Shown here one piece after another: positions 14,327-20,866 of a DNA stretch of 42,344 nucleotides. Numbering within the stretch: the first letter of the stretch is position 1; each line of letters opens with the position of its first letter. The notes beneath the pieces were generated by a model. That model was not told the origin of the DNA, ran no database searches, and was given only the letters and a program-made list of their open reading frames with translations. The position numbers and the translations under genes were made by a program. This stretch comes from Chloroflexota bacterium (GTDB taxonomy: Bacteria > Chloroflexota > Anaerolineae > Promineifilales > Promineifilaceae): positions 1 through 42,344 of the forward strand of contig JAKEFB010000197.1 of the NCBI GenBank assembly GCA_022616275.1, written 5' to 3'.

Positions 14327-15673
14327 ATGCGCGATGACCTCCAGTCCCGGTTGCGCCGTTTGGGTGTGGTCAGGGGAACCCGCCACTTGAAGCCGGCTCC
14401 ACCCCGGCCGGTTGAGGTTGCCTCCCTACCGGTTTCTCTATCAGAGACAGAGTTACCGGCCCTAACCAATTCAATGGACCCCGCTCCGCCCCTGGAGACG
14501 CTGCTGCCGGGCGGCCGGCTGCTCGAGACGGACGTGGGCGCCTGTTTTGTTCTGGACCGCGTCTATCCCCTGGCCTATCGCCACGGCCAGGGCCAACTGG
14601 CCGAGCTGGAGACGCTGCCCTGGGACGCGGCCGCTGCGCTGGGCGGGGACGGCCGGCTGGCCGGGTTATCTCTGGATGAGCTGCTCTTCCTGGACACGGA
14701 GACGACCGGCCTGGCCGGCGCGGGCACGCTGGCCTTTATGGTTGGGGTGGCTTTCTTTGAGAAGGGCGCGGAGGCACAGAGCTCCGCCGAAGCCTCAGCC
14801 TTTGTCGTCCGCCAATATTTCCTGCGCGACCACGGCGACGAGCCGGCCATGCTCCATTTGCTGGCCGAACTACTGGCGGAGCGGCCGGGGCTGATCACCT
14901 TCAACGGCCGCTCTTTCGATCTGCCGCTGCTGGATAACCGCTACCTGATGAACCGCCTGGACCACCTGGCCGGCGACCTGCCGGGCCGGCCGCACCTGGA
15001 CCTGTTGCCGCCCTCTCGCCGGCTGTGGCGAGCCCGGGTGGGATCCTGCGCCCTCAAATCGCTGGAGGAAAACGTGCTTGGCCTGCGCCGCACGGCCGAG
15101 GATGTGCCCGGCTGGTTGATTCCCAGCCTCTATCTCGATTATCTGCGCACCGGCGACGCCCGCGAGTTGCTGCGCGTCTTTTACCACAACCGGATGGATA
15201 TGCTTTCGATGGTGACCCTGGCCAGCCAGCTTGTCCGCCAGTTTGCCCGGCCGCAGGCGGAGGACCACCCGGTGGACCTGCTGAGCCTGGCCCGCTGGCT
15301 GGCGGCGCTGGGCCTGGCGGCCGAGGCGGAGCAGATTTTACGGCTGGCCATCTCGCTGGACCTGCCGCTGGCGCTATACCACCAGGCGTTGCACCAGTTG
15401 GGGGCGTTGCTAAAGCAAGGCGGCCGGCGCGAGGAGGCGGTCTTGTTGTGGCAGCAAATTGCCGTGACCGCTTACGAAGACGTGGCCGCCCACGTGGAGC
15501 TGGCCAAGCATTACGAGTGGCAGCACCAGGACCTGGCCGCCGCCCGGGAATGGACGCAGCAGGCGCTGGCGCTGGTCAGCCGCTGGCCGGCCGCCCAGGC
15601 CAGCCTGGCGCGGGGCGAACTGGAACACCGCCTGGCCCGCCTGGAACGGAAGTTAAATCAAGTTACTGAATAG
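14327..15673 (+). CDS. YprB-like ribonuclease H-fold exonuclease with TPR tail
   Basis: The 448-residue protein has an RNase H-like (YprB/RNase_H_2) domain at about 118-305. LLFLDTETTGLAGAGT supplies Asp123 and Glu125, LITFNGRSFDLPLLDNRYL supplies Asp198, and YHNRMDMLSM supplies Asp291, a complete DEDD-type metal-binding set for 3'-5' exonuclease chemistry. Residues 315-440 are helical and TPR-like (LALYHQALHQLGALLKQGG, AHVELAKHYEWQHQDLAAAR). The N-terminal 60 residues resemble the usual disordered lead. YprB proteins often accompany a DEAD-box helicase, but none is adjacent here. Substrate and pathway are unproven. A 19-bp hairpin at 15691-15709 follows the stop. Confidence 0.8.
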   Translation: MRDDLQSRLRRLGVVRGTRHLKPAPPRPVEVASLPVSLSETELPALTNSMDPAPPLETLLPGGRLLETDVGACFVLDRVYPLAYRHGQGQLAELETLPWDAAAALGGDGRLAGLSLDELLFLDTETTGLAGAGTLAFMVGVAFFEKGAEAQSSAEASAFVVRQYFLRDHGDEPAMLHLLAELLAERPGLITFNGRSFDLPLLDNRYLMNRLDHLAGDLPGRPHLDLLPPSRRLWRARVGSCALKSLEENVLGLRRTAEDVPGWLIPSLYLDYLRTGDARELLRVFYHNRMDMLSMVTLASQLVRQFARPQAEDHPVDLLSLARWLAALGLAAEAEQILRLAISLDLPLALYHQALHQLGALLKQGGRREEAVLLWQQIAVTAYEDVAAHVELAKHYEWQHQDLAAAREWTQQALALVSRWPAAQASLARGELEHRLARLERKLNQVTE

Positions 15674-15690
15674 ATTTGGGCGGGGATTGA

Positions 15691-15709
15691 GGTTAGGTAA
15701 AACCTAACC
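15691..15709 (+). terminator. small hairpin after the YprB-like gene
   Basis: GGTTAGGT and ACCTAACC form 8-bp arms around an AAA loop, 18 bp after the stop codon. No T tract follows, so this is a weak terminator call. Confidence 0.4.
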
Positions 15710-15723
15710 CTGGGATTTAGGGA

Positions 15724-16878
15724 TTGAATCAAGAAGTAAGACGCAAAGACGCAGACTTTGGCAGGCCAAAGTTCACGCAAAGTAAAAAAATATTCTTTGC
15801 GTCTTTGCGTCTTTGCGTCAAATTGGCGTTGGCTGTCTTTTTGTCTGGGTGTGGGGTGTTGGCCATTCAGCCGCTGCCGACGTTGGTGCCCCTGGCGACG
15901 GTGCCGCCCTGGCAAAGCGGTCCGGCCGTGGCCCAGGGTCTCCCGGCCACCTATACGGCCGTTCCCTCTCTTACTCCGGTAACGGCGTTGCCTCCCACAC
16001 CGACGCTGGCGCCCACGGCCACGCCGACGCCGCTGCCGACGGCCGCGCCCAGCCCGACGCTGGACGTCGCTCCCAACCTCTTTCCCCAACCTGTCTTCCT
16101 GTCCTACCTGAACCAGGCGCCGGCCGTCGTAGATTGTGGCCAGGGCATCTACTTCCGCAGCCAGTTCCCTAGCGCGGTGGATGGCCCCTGGCGTACCTAT
16201 AGCGTCTACTTGCCGCCGTGTTATGGACAGGACGGCCGGGTCTACCCCGTGGTCTACCTTATCCACGGCTCCATCCAGACCGACAGCCACTGGCTGGACC
16301 TGGGGCTGGCCCGCTACGCCGACACAGCCATCAACAGCGGCCGATCGGCGCCGTTCATTGCCATCATGCCTTACAGCGATGAGCTGGGAAACAGGACCTC
16401 CGGCGGGGAGCGGAGCGTCGAGGGGATCACAGTCAACTATCTGCTGCCCTTTGTGGATAACGCCTTCTGCACCTGGGCCACGGCCGCCGGCCGGAGCATC
16501 GGCGGCATTTCGCGCGGCGGCTATTGGGCCCTGGAAATCGCCTTCCTGCACCCCGACCTGTTCAGCGCCGTCTCCGGCCACAGCAGCCACCTGCGCTTCG
16601 AGACCGACCCGGCCCGTTACAACCCGCTGGCCACCTACGCCACGGCTAACCTGTTGGCTATGCGTATCTGGCTGGACCGGGGAGAAACGGACTTCCTGCG
16701 CGTTGGACAGGACCAGTTGCACAATAGATTGCTGGCGGCCGGCATCGCCCACGAATACCGGGTCAATCCCGGGGGCCACAACGACCAGTACTGGCTGGCC
16801 CACCTGGCGGAGTACCTGGACTGGCACGCGGCCGCCTGGCCCAAAGATCGGCTGGCTTACCCCCCTTGTCTAAAATAG
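15724..16878 (+). CDS. lipoprotein esterase of the alpha/beta-hydrolase fold (esterase D-like)
   Basis: The 384-residue protein has a lipoprotein signal ending in LSGC (Cys43 would be lipidated), a Thr-Pro linker at about 80-112, then an alpha/beta-hydrolase domain. The oxyanion region is VVYLIHGSIQTDSHW (177-190). The nucleophile elbow is GISRGG with Ser263. The likely histidine is in NPGGHNDQYW near the end. It resembles the putative esterase (esterase D/FrsA-like) family and should hydrolyse esters outside the cytoplasmic membrane. The first 35 codons run through an octamer repeat (KIFFASLRLCVKLALAVF), so the signal peptide is partly repeat-derived. No ribosome site precedes ATG 15724, and a later non-ATG start is possible. 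Confidence 0.75.
   Translation: MNQEVRRKDADFGRPKFTQSKKIFFASLRLCVKLALAVFLSGCGVLAIQPLPTLVPLATVPPWQSGPAVAQGLPATYTAVPSLTPVTALPPTPTLAPTATPTPLPTAAPSPTLDVAPNLFPQPVFLSYLNQAPAVVDCGQGIYFRSQFPSAVDGPWRTYSVYLPPCYGQDGRVYPVVYLIHGSIQTDSHWLDLGLARYADTAINSGRSAPFIAIMPYSDELGNRTSGGERSVEGITVNYLLPFVDNAFCTWATAAGRSIGGISRGGYWALEIAFLHPDLFSAVSGHSSHLRFETDPARYNPLATYATANLLAMRIWLDRGETDFLRVGQDQLHNRLLAAGIAHEYRVNPGGHNDQYWLAHLAEYLDWHAAAWPKDRLAYPPCLK
15740..15822. repeat. octamer short-tandem repeat, inverted pair with inner hairpin
   Basis: AGACGCAAAGACGCAG on the left and three copies of GCGTCTTT on the right (15795-15820) are complementary. Between them ACTTTGGC-AG-GCCAAAGT (15755-15772) is itself a hairpin. The right arm lies inside the esterase reading frame and encodes part of its signal sequence. 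Confidence 0.8.
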
Positions 16879-16879
16879 A

Positions 16880-16919
16880 CAGGCGCCGGTAGAAGCGGGT
16901 CGTTTTCCACCGGCGCCTG
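16880..16919. terminator. bidirectional terminator between convergent genes
   Basis: Arms CAGGCGCCGGT (16880-16890) and ACCGGCGCCTG (16909-16919) enclose an 18-nt loop. A second small hairpin (GGCGC-TTAGCA-GCGCC) follows near 16919-16935. AGCGTGCTTTTACG is then duplicated at 16962-16975 and 16976-16989 across the stop of the next gene. Confidence 0.6.
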
Positions 16920-16985
16920 GGCGCTTAGCAGCGCCTGAGCACATTATCTGGTAAGGCCCACCAGCGTGCTTTTACGAGCGTGCTT

Positions 16986-17765
16986 TTACGCCTTTGCCGC
17001 CGGCTCATAGGCCTCGGCTTCGCTCTTGGGCTTGATCAGGCCCAGGGCCAACATCTCCTGAAAGAACTCGGCATTGACGTCGTGGATCTTCAAGGCCACC
17101 AGTTGGTCGGGGGTCAGCTCCTCAAAGCCGGCCCGGCGCATTTCCGCAATAAAGTCGGCGTCTACCTCGTGGATGCTCATCGCCAGGAGCTGGTCGAGCG
17201 TCAGCTCGCCCAGGCCAGCCTGGCGTATTTCTTCGACAAAATCAGTCGTAACGTCGTGAATCTTCATGGCCAGCAACTGGTCCGGCGTCAGGTCGGCGAA
17301 GCCCAGGCTTTTCATCTCGGCCACGAACCCGGCATCCATGTCGTGGATGCGCATGGCCAGGAGCTGGTCTATGGTCAGATCCTCAAAACCAGCCCGCTGC
17401 ATCTCGGCGATGAAATCGGCGGTGATGTCGTGAATCTTCATGGCCAGCAACTGGTCCGGCGTCAGGTTGGTGAAGCCCAAAGCCTTCACGTCGGACACGA
17501 ATTGGGCGTCCACGCCGTGAATACGCATGGCCAGCACCTGGTCAATCAGGTCGTTGCCCCGGTTCTTGCGCTGGCGGTGCGGCTCATGCGGGGGGTGGCC
17601 GTGGCCAACGTTGATATTTGGGGGGAATGGCGCCTTCGGTCTAACGTCCGCCTCCCTGGCCGGCGCCGGCCGCTCGCTCAGCGCCTCCAACAACGTCTGG
17701 GCCTCGTCCACAGTAATTTTCCCGTTGGCCAACATCTGTAATATTTGGGTACGTTCCTCGTTCAT
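16986..17765 (-). CDS. SHOCT-like domain protein with six 29-residue repeats
   Basis: The 259-residue protein begins with a short helical SHOCT/DUF2089-C-like motif (ILQMLANGKITVDEAQTLLE, residues 8-27), then a basic His-rich linker (50-70). Six repeats of about 29 residues follow (71-100, 101-129, 130-158, 159-187, 188-216, 217-244) with consensus LTxDQLLAMKIHDVxADFIxEMxxAGFxx. Odd repeats have RIH..DA, even ones KIHD[IV]T, so the array grew as 58-residue pairs. Similar repeats occur in some membrane-sensor proteins, where their role is unclear. There is no signal peptide or transmembrane segment. It lies 70 bp downstream of a DUF2089 regulator sharing the same SHOCT-like motif, so the two are probably functionally linked. 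Confidence 0.6.
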   Translation of the reverse strand: MNEERTQILQMLANGKITVDEAQTLLEALSERPAPAREADVRPKAPFPPNINVGHGHPPHEPHRQRKNRGNDLIDQVLAMRIHGVDAQFVSDVKALGFTNLTPDQLLAMKIHDITADFIAEMQRAGFEDLTIDQLLAMRIHDMDAGFVAEMKSLGFADLTPDQLLAMKIHDVTTDFVEEIRQAGLGELTLDQLLAMSIHEVDADFIAEMRRAGFEELTPDQLVALKIHDVNAEFFQEMLALGLIKPKSEAEAYEPAAKA

Positions 17766-17813
17766 AACTTTCTCCTTAAAAAAGTAGGGGGTGGAGGTGT
17801 AGGGGTGTAGCCG

Positions 17814-17851
17814 CTCAGTCCTCAGTCCTCGGCCCTCAGCCCTCAGTCCTC
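17814..17851. repeat. heptamer short-tandem repeat CCTCAGT
   Basis: Five near-copies of CCTCAGT/CCTCAGC/CCTCGGC stand head to tail between the repeat-protein gene and the DUF2089 gene. The TGA stop and last three codons of the DUF2089 gene fall inside the array. Confidence 0.8.
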
Positions 17852-18219
17852 TTTAAAAGTTCGGCCGCTTCGGCAACGGTGATCTCGCCCCGGTTTAGCT
17901 GTTCCAGGACGTCACGCCGGGCGGCGCTTGTTTCTTCGCGGGCGGCGGCCGGTTCGGCCTCGAAGCCCATGGCGGCGACAACCTCGTTCAGCCGGTTGCG
18001 GATGGCCCAGTAGGAGACGCCCAATTCGCGCTCCATTTCTTTGACGTTGCCCCGGTTCTTGACGAAGACCTCCAGGAAACGGAGGTTTTCCGGTGATAGG
18101 CGGCAGAACAGGCAGGGGGCGTAGCGGCCGAGGATGACGGTCTCGCAGTTGGTGCAGCTTAACTGGGTCACGGCCAGCTCACCGCCACAGGTAGGGCATT
18201 GTTCTAAAATCTTGCGCAC
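17836..18219 (-). CDS. DUF2089 zinc-ribbon/HTH transcriptional regulator
   Basis: The 127-residue DUF2089 protein has a zinc ribbon with CPTCGG (Cys9, Cys12) and SCTNCE (Cys22, Cys25), then CLFCRLSPENLRFLEVFV and a winged-helix-like HTH (GNVKEMERELGVSYWAIRNR, LNEVVAAMGF). The C-terminal helix-hairpin (LEQLNRGEITVAEAAELLK) also occurs at the N-terminus of the downstream repeat protein. It should be a DNA-binding regulator. Its promoter contains three palindromic CAAAA...TTTTG sites, one inside the -35/-10 spacer, suggesting autoregulation. The last residues and stop codon come from a CCTCAGT heptamer array. Confidence 0.8.
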   Translation of the reverse strand: MRKILEQCPTCGGELAVTQLSCTNCETVILGRYAPCLFCRLSPENLRFLEVFVKNRGNVKEMERELGVSYWAIRNRLNEVVAAMGFEAEPAAAREETSAARRDVLEQLNRGEITVAEAAELLKRTEG

Positions 18220-18235
18220 GGTTACTCCTTACTAA

Positions 18236-18290
18236 AGTTAGAGTGTTGAGTTAGAGTTAGAGCCAGGGCCGAAGTTTCAACTCTTTAACC
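18236..18290. repeat. hexamer short-tandem repeat (GTTAGA), partly inverted
   Basis: GTTAGAGTGTTGAGTTAGAG with another AGTTAGAG is followed by the partial complement CAACTCTTTAAC. It lies in the 5' leader of the DUF2089 gene, between the promoter and the start codon. Confidence 0.6.
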
Positions 18291-18329
18291 TATTTACCAG
18301 TCTCCGCCTGTTTTTCAAAACATGACAGC

Positions 18330-18358
18330 ATAATAACAAAATATTTTGCTATTGTCAA
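18330..18358 (-). promoter_or_regulatory. sigma70 promoter of the DUF2089 gene
   Basis: On the minus strand a perfect TTGACA (18358-18353) is followed by 17 bp and TATTAT (18335-18330). The start would be near 18323, giving a leader of about 100 nt. A perfect 12-bp palindrome occupies the spacer. Confidence 0.75.
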
Positions 18359-18399
18359 TAGATTATCAAAATATTTGTCATTTTATCAAAAGTTTTGAT
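18337..18399. promoter_or_regulatory. three palindromic operator-like sites
   Basis: CAAAATATTTTG (18337-18348, perfect), CAAAATATTTG (18367-18377, arms CAAA/TTTG) and ATCAAAAGTTTTGAT (18385-18399, perfect arms) share one consensus. They are centred near 18342, 18372 and 18392, i.e. about 30 and 20 bp apart, close to whole helical turns. The sites stand out from the GC-rich surroundings. Confidence 0.65.
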
Positions 18400-18528
18400 T
18401 ACCAACTCCGGCAAAGAGAAGAGCTGGGTGCGGCCGGCAGGAATGCCAAGCTCTCTCCGCCTGATGGGGAGTAATTACCAATGACTCCAATTACTAATTA
18501 CCAGATCCGGCCCCCCGCCCCGCCCTGG

Positions 18529-19212
18529 CTACAGCGGCGACAGCTTATAGCCCTTTCCCCAAACTGTTTCAATGGCCAGGTTGCTATCGGCCAGTTTGTC
18601 CCGCAGATGGGCAACGTGAACGTCCACGGTGCGGGTGTGGCCGTAAAATTCGTAGCCCCAGACCAGGTCCAGCAACTGCTCCCGCGACAGGACCTGGTTG
18701 GCGTGGTCTACCAGCGTCAGCAGCAGGTCAAATTCTTTGGCGCGCAAATTCACCCGCCGGCCGCTAACCGTCACTTCGTAGGCGGCCGGGTCAATGACCA
18801 CGTTGCCTATCTGCCGCGCCTGGCCGGCCGGCTGGCCGGCGGCCGGGCTGGCCCGCCGCAAAATGGCCCGGACGCGGGCGACCAGCTCGCGGGGGTTAAA
18901 AGGCTTGGTTACGTAATCGTCGGCTCCCAACTCCAGCCCGACGATTTTGTCTATGTCGTCGTCCCGGGCCGTCAGCATAATAATTGGCACGTTGCTGGTC
19001 GCCCGCACTCGCCGGCAGACCTCCCAACCGTCCACCTCCGGCAGCATCAGGTCCAGCACCAGTAGCCTGGGCGGGTCGCGCCGGATCTGGGCCAGGGCCT
19101 GCTCGCCGTTGGTGGCGATGATGACCTGGTAGCCCTCCTGCTCCAGGTACATCCGCGCCAACTCACGGATATTGGCCTCGTCGTCTACAACCAGGATCGT
19201 CTCACCAGCCAT
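18529..19212 (-). CDS. OmpR/PhoB-family response regulator (orphan)
   Basis: The 227-residue two-domain regulator has a receiver domain (1-120) with the acidic pocket Asp10-Asp11, phospho-acceptor Asp54 (LVLDLMLPEVDGW), Thr81 and Lys103. A winged-helix trans-activation domain follows (about 135-225; LRAKEFDLLLTLVDHANQVL, SREQLLDLVWGYEFYGHTRT, VDVHVAHLRDKL, VWGKGYKL). All phosphorylation residues are present. No histidine kinase gene is adjacent, so its sensor is encoded elsewhere. It is followed by a 310-bp intergenic region holding the DUF2089 promoter. The target genes cannot be inferred. Confidence 0.9.
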   Translation of the reverse strand: MAGETILVVDDEANIRELARMYLEQEGYQVIIATNGEQALAQIRRDPPRLLVLDLMLPEVDGWEVCRRVRATSNVPIIMLTARDDDIDKIVGLELGADDYVTKPFNPRELVARVRAILRRASPAAGQPAGQARQIGNVVIDPAAYEVTVSGRRVNLRAKEFDLLLTLVDHANQVLSREQLLDLVWGYEFYGHTRTVDVHVAHLRDKLADSNLAIETVWGKGYKLSPL

Positions 19213-19288
19213 TGCCCATCCTCACTCAGCGCGTGATTCATCTTACTGTTTACGAACTGCCTGAACAATCAACGGGGCGACTCTCTCT

Positions 19289-19815
19289 AAAAATTCAAGC
19301 GTAATTCGACCGCATCCCCCTGCTTGGCCCAGGGCACTTCACGCAGAGTTACACCACGCCCTTTCAGTTCAAACAAAAAGAGTTTATCTATGCATACCCG
19401 CCGAAGCCTGAGTGATGGGTACATTACCATAAGGGAGGTCAATGGTTGGAATATCACGAACATCATCAATGAAGAGGCGGGTGGGCTTACCAGGTTTTAT
19501 AGGTTCGCTTGGATGTGAAAGCTGATCAAGGACGCGCAACAATGCTGGGAAGGGCGAGGCGTTATCCTGGTCGGGTTGATACTGCCAACGAACCCAGTCA
19601 TCAATCAGGCCATTGCACAGCATCTTTCCATTTTGCGCCAATCCGTTCAAAAGTGTTTGCGAGGTGAAATGGAAAGGTTCCATCCTGGCCTTTTCACCCA
19701 GGGCCAAGGTCTTGCCCAGTCCATTGTCGCCGGTAAAGATATTCAGGCGTGGGCCGAATTCAACGTCAAACTGGGAAGCAGGCCCGACGTGTTTCAGGTG
19801 AAGTGATTCTAACAT
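19289..19815 (-). pseudogene. AAA-type ATPase pseudogene with two internal deletions
   Basis: ATG 19815, preceded by AAGGAG, opens a frame that starts like an SMC/RecF-type AAA ATPase: HLKHVGPASQFDVEFGPRLN, IFTGDNGLGKT (Walker A). Family members continue with a long segment before a block like FHFTSQTLLNGLAQNGKMLC. Here Walker A is followed almost at once by that block, so a stretch is missing. The frame continues to DVRDIPTIDLPYG and SAGMHR, then stops at 19384. In another frame, KLFLFELKGRGVTLREVPWA and KQGDA follow, which is the family's C-terminal region. The part with Walker B is missing. These two deletions make it non-functional. Recognition of the family order is from memory, so deletion sizes are approximate. 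Confidence 0.7.
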
Positions 19816-19894
19816 CGTCTCACCACTCTCCTTCAGGCCATGCTACACCGCTTCCCTGGTGAGGTCAACCTTCTTTTTCTCTAGGCAGCAATTT

Positions 19895-20284
19895 TTACTG
19901 TTCAGGGTACAAGGCCACCGCCTCGATCACTACCAGCGCGTCGAGGGGCAGGGCGGCCGCCTGGATGGTGGTCCGGGCCGGTGGGCTCTGGCTAAAGAAG
20001 CGGCCGTAGACCTCGTTCATGGTTTTGAAATGGGCCAGGTCCTGGAGGAAGACGGTGGTTTTGACGACGTGGTCCAGGCCGGAGCCGGCCGCTTCCAGGA
20101 CCGCCTGCAGATTGCCAATGACCTGTTCGGTCTGGGCAGCCACGTCGCCGATCACCAGGCTACCGGAAGCCGGGTCCCGGGCAAGTTGGCCGGCCGTATA
20201 AATGAACTTTCCCACCCGCACAGCCTGGGAATAAGGACCAAGGGCCACTGGGGCATTGGGTGTGGCAATAATTTCCTTTTGCAT
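19895..20284 (-). CDS. RidA family reactive-intermediate deaminase, copy 2
   Basis: The 129-residue protein matches RidA/YjgF enzymes, which hydrolyse reactive enamines and imines released by PLP enzymes. Visible features are LGPYSQAVRVGKFIYTAGQL near the N-terminus, DHVVKTTVFLQDLAHFKTMN, VYGRFF and PPARTTIQAAALP with the catalytic Arg, then IEAVA with the conserved Glu. The start is ATG 20284, giving the same length as its neighbour. The upstream TTG 20290 is unnecessary. It is a tandem duplicate of the following gene: by eye 102 of 129 residues are identical. This copy retains the standard GPYSQA motif. Confidence 0.9.
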   Translation of the reverse strand: MQKEIIATPNAPVALGPYSQAVRVGKFIYTAGQLARDPASGSLVIGDVAAQTEQVIGNLQAVLEAAGSGLDHVVKTTVFLQDLAHFKTMNEVYGRFFSQSPPARTTIQAAALPLDALVVIEAVALYPEQ

Positions 20285-20344
20285 CAGCAAAATCCTTTAC
20301 ACCGATCCCATTGATGGCCAAGCGCCAGGCCCGGCCTGGCCTCA

Positions 20345-20734
20345 TTAAGACTCGGCCACTATGGCCACCGTCTCGATCTCCACCAGCGCGCCGAGCGGCA
20401 GGGCGGCCGCCTGGATGGTGGTCCGGGCCGGCGGCTTTTGGGTGAAGAAGCGGCCATAGACCTCATTCATGGTCTTGAAATGGGCCAGGTCTTGGAGGAA
20501 GACGGTCGTCTTGACGACGTGGTCGAGACTGGAGCCGGCCGCTTCCAGAACGGCCTGCAGGTTGCGGATGACTCGTTCGGTCTGGGCGGCCACGTCGCCA
20601 CTGATCAGGTTGCCGGAGGCCGGATCTAGGGCAATCTGGCCGGCGGTGTAGATGAACTCCCCGACCCGGATGGCCTGAGAATAGGCGGCGACGACGGCCG
20701 GGGCGTTCGTCGTGTGAATCGTTTCTTTTTGCAT
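20345..20734 (-). CDS. RidA family protein, copy 1
   Basis: A 129-residue RidA/YjgF protein, first of a tandem pair, starting at ATG 20734 after AAGGAG. It keeps the catalytic Arg in PPARTTIQAAALP and the Glu in VEIETVA, but the usual GPYSQA near the N-terminus reads AAYSQA, with Gly-Pro lost. That loop shapes the active-site entrance in the family, so the substrate range may differ from the downstream copy. The remaining differences cluster at the N-terminus and the last ten residues. The two are probably co-transcribed (60-bp gap). Confidence 0.88.
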   Translation of the reverse strand: MQKETIHTTNAPAVVAAYSQAIRVGEFIYTAGQIALDPASGNLISGDVAAQTERVIRNLQAVLEAAGSSLDHVVKTTVFLQDLAHFKTMNEVYGRFFTQKPPARTTIQAAALPLGALVEIETVAIVAES

Positions 20735-20764
20735 CGGGGTACTCCTTAAAAGTAATGAGTGCTT

Positions 20765-20784
20765 GTTCAGGGCGAAGCCTGAAC
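20765..20784. repeat. GCGAAG-loop hairpin, sister of 12999-13018
   Basis: GTTCAGG-GCGAAG-CCTGAAC has 7-bp arms and the same six-base loop as the copy at 12999-13018. The arms differ by one compensatory pair (T-A here, C-G there). Confidence 0.65.
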
Positions 20785-20796
20785 CAGGGACTGAGT

Positions 20797-20863
20797 TTGC
20801 GGGTCTGCGAGTTTGCGAGTAACTTGCCCACTCGCATACTCTCAGACTCGCACACTCGCCACC
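20797..20863. repeat. octamer short-tandem repeat, inverted pair
   Basis: GCGGGTCT/GCGAGTTT/GCGAGTAA on the left faces ACTCGCAT/ACTCTCAG/ACTCGCAC/ACTCGCCA on the right, an 8-bp word and its complement. It lies immediately after the stop codon of the GNAT gene and before RidA copy 1's promoter region. Confidence 0.8.
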
Positions 20864-20866
20864 CGC

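Noticed and set aside
20797-20863. Possible CRISPR-like array
   Set aside because: The units are only 8 bp, contiguous and degenerate, with no spacers and no cas genes anywhere in the window.
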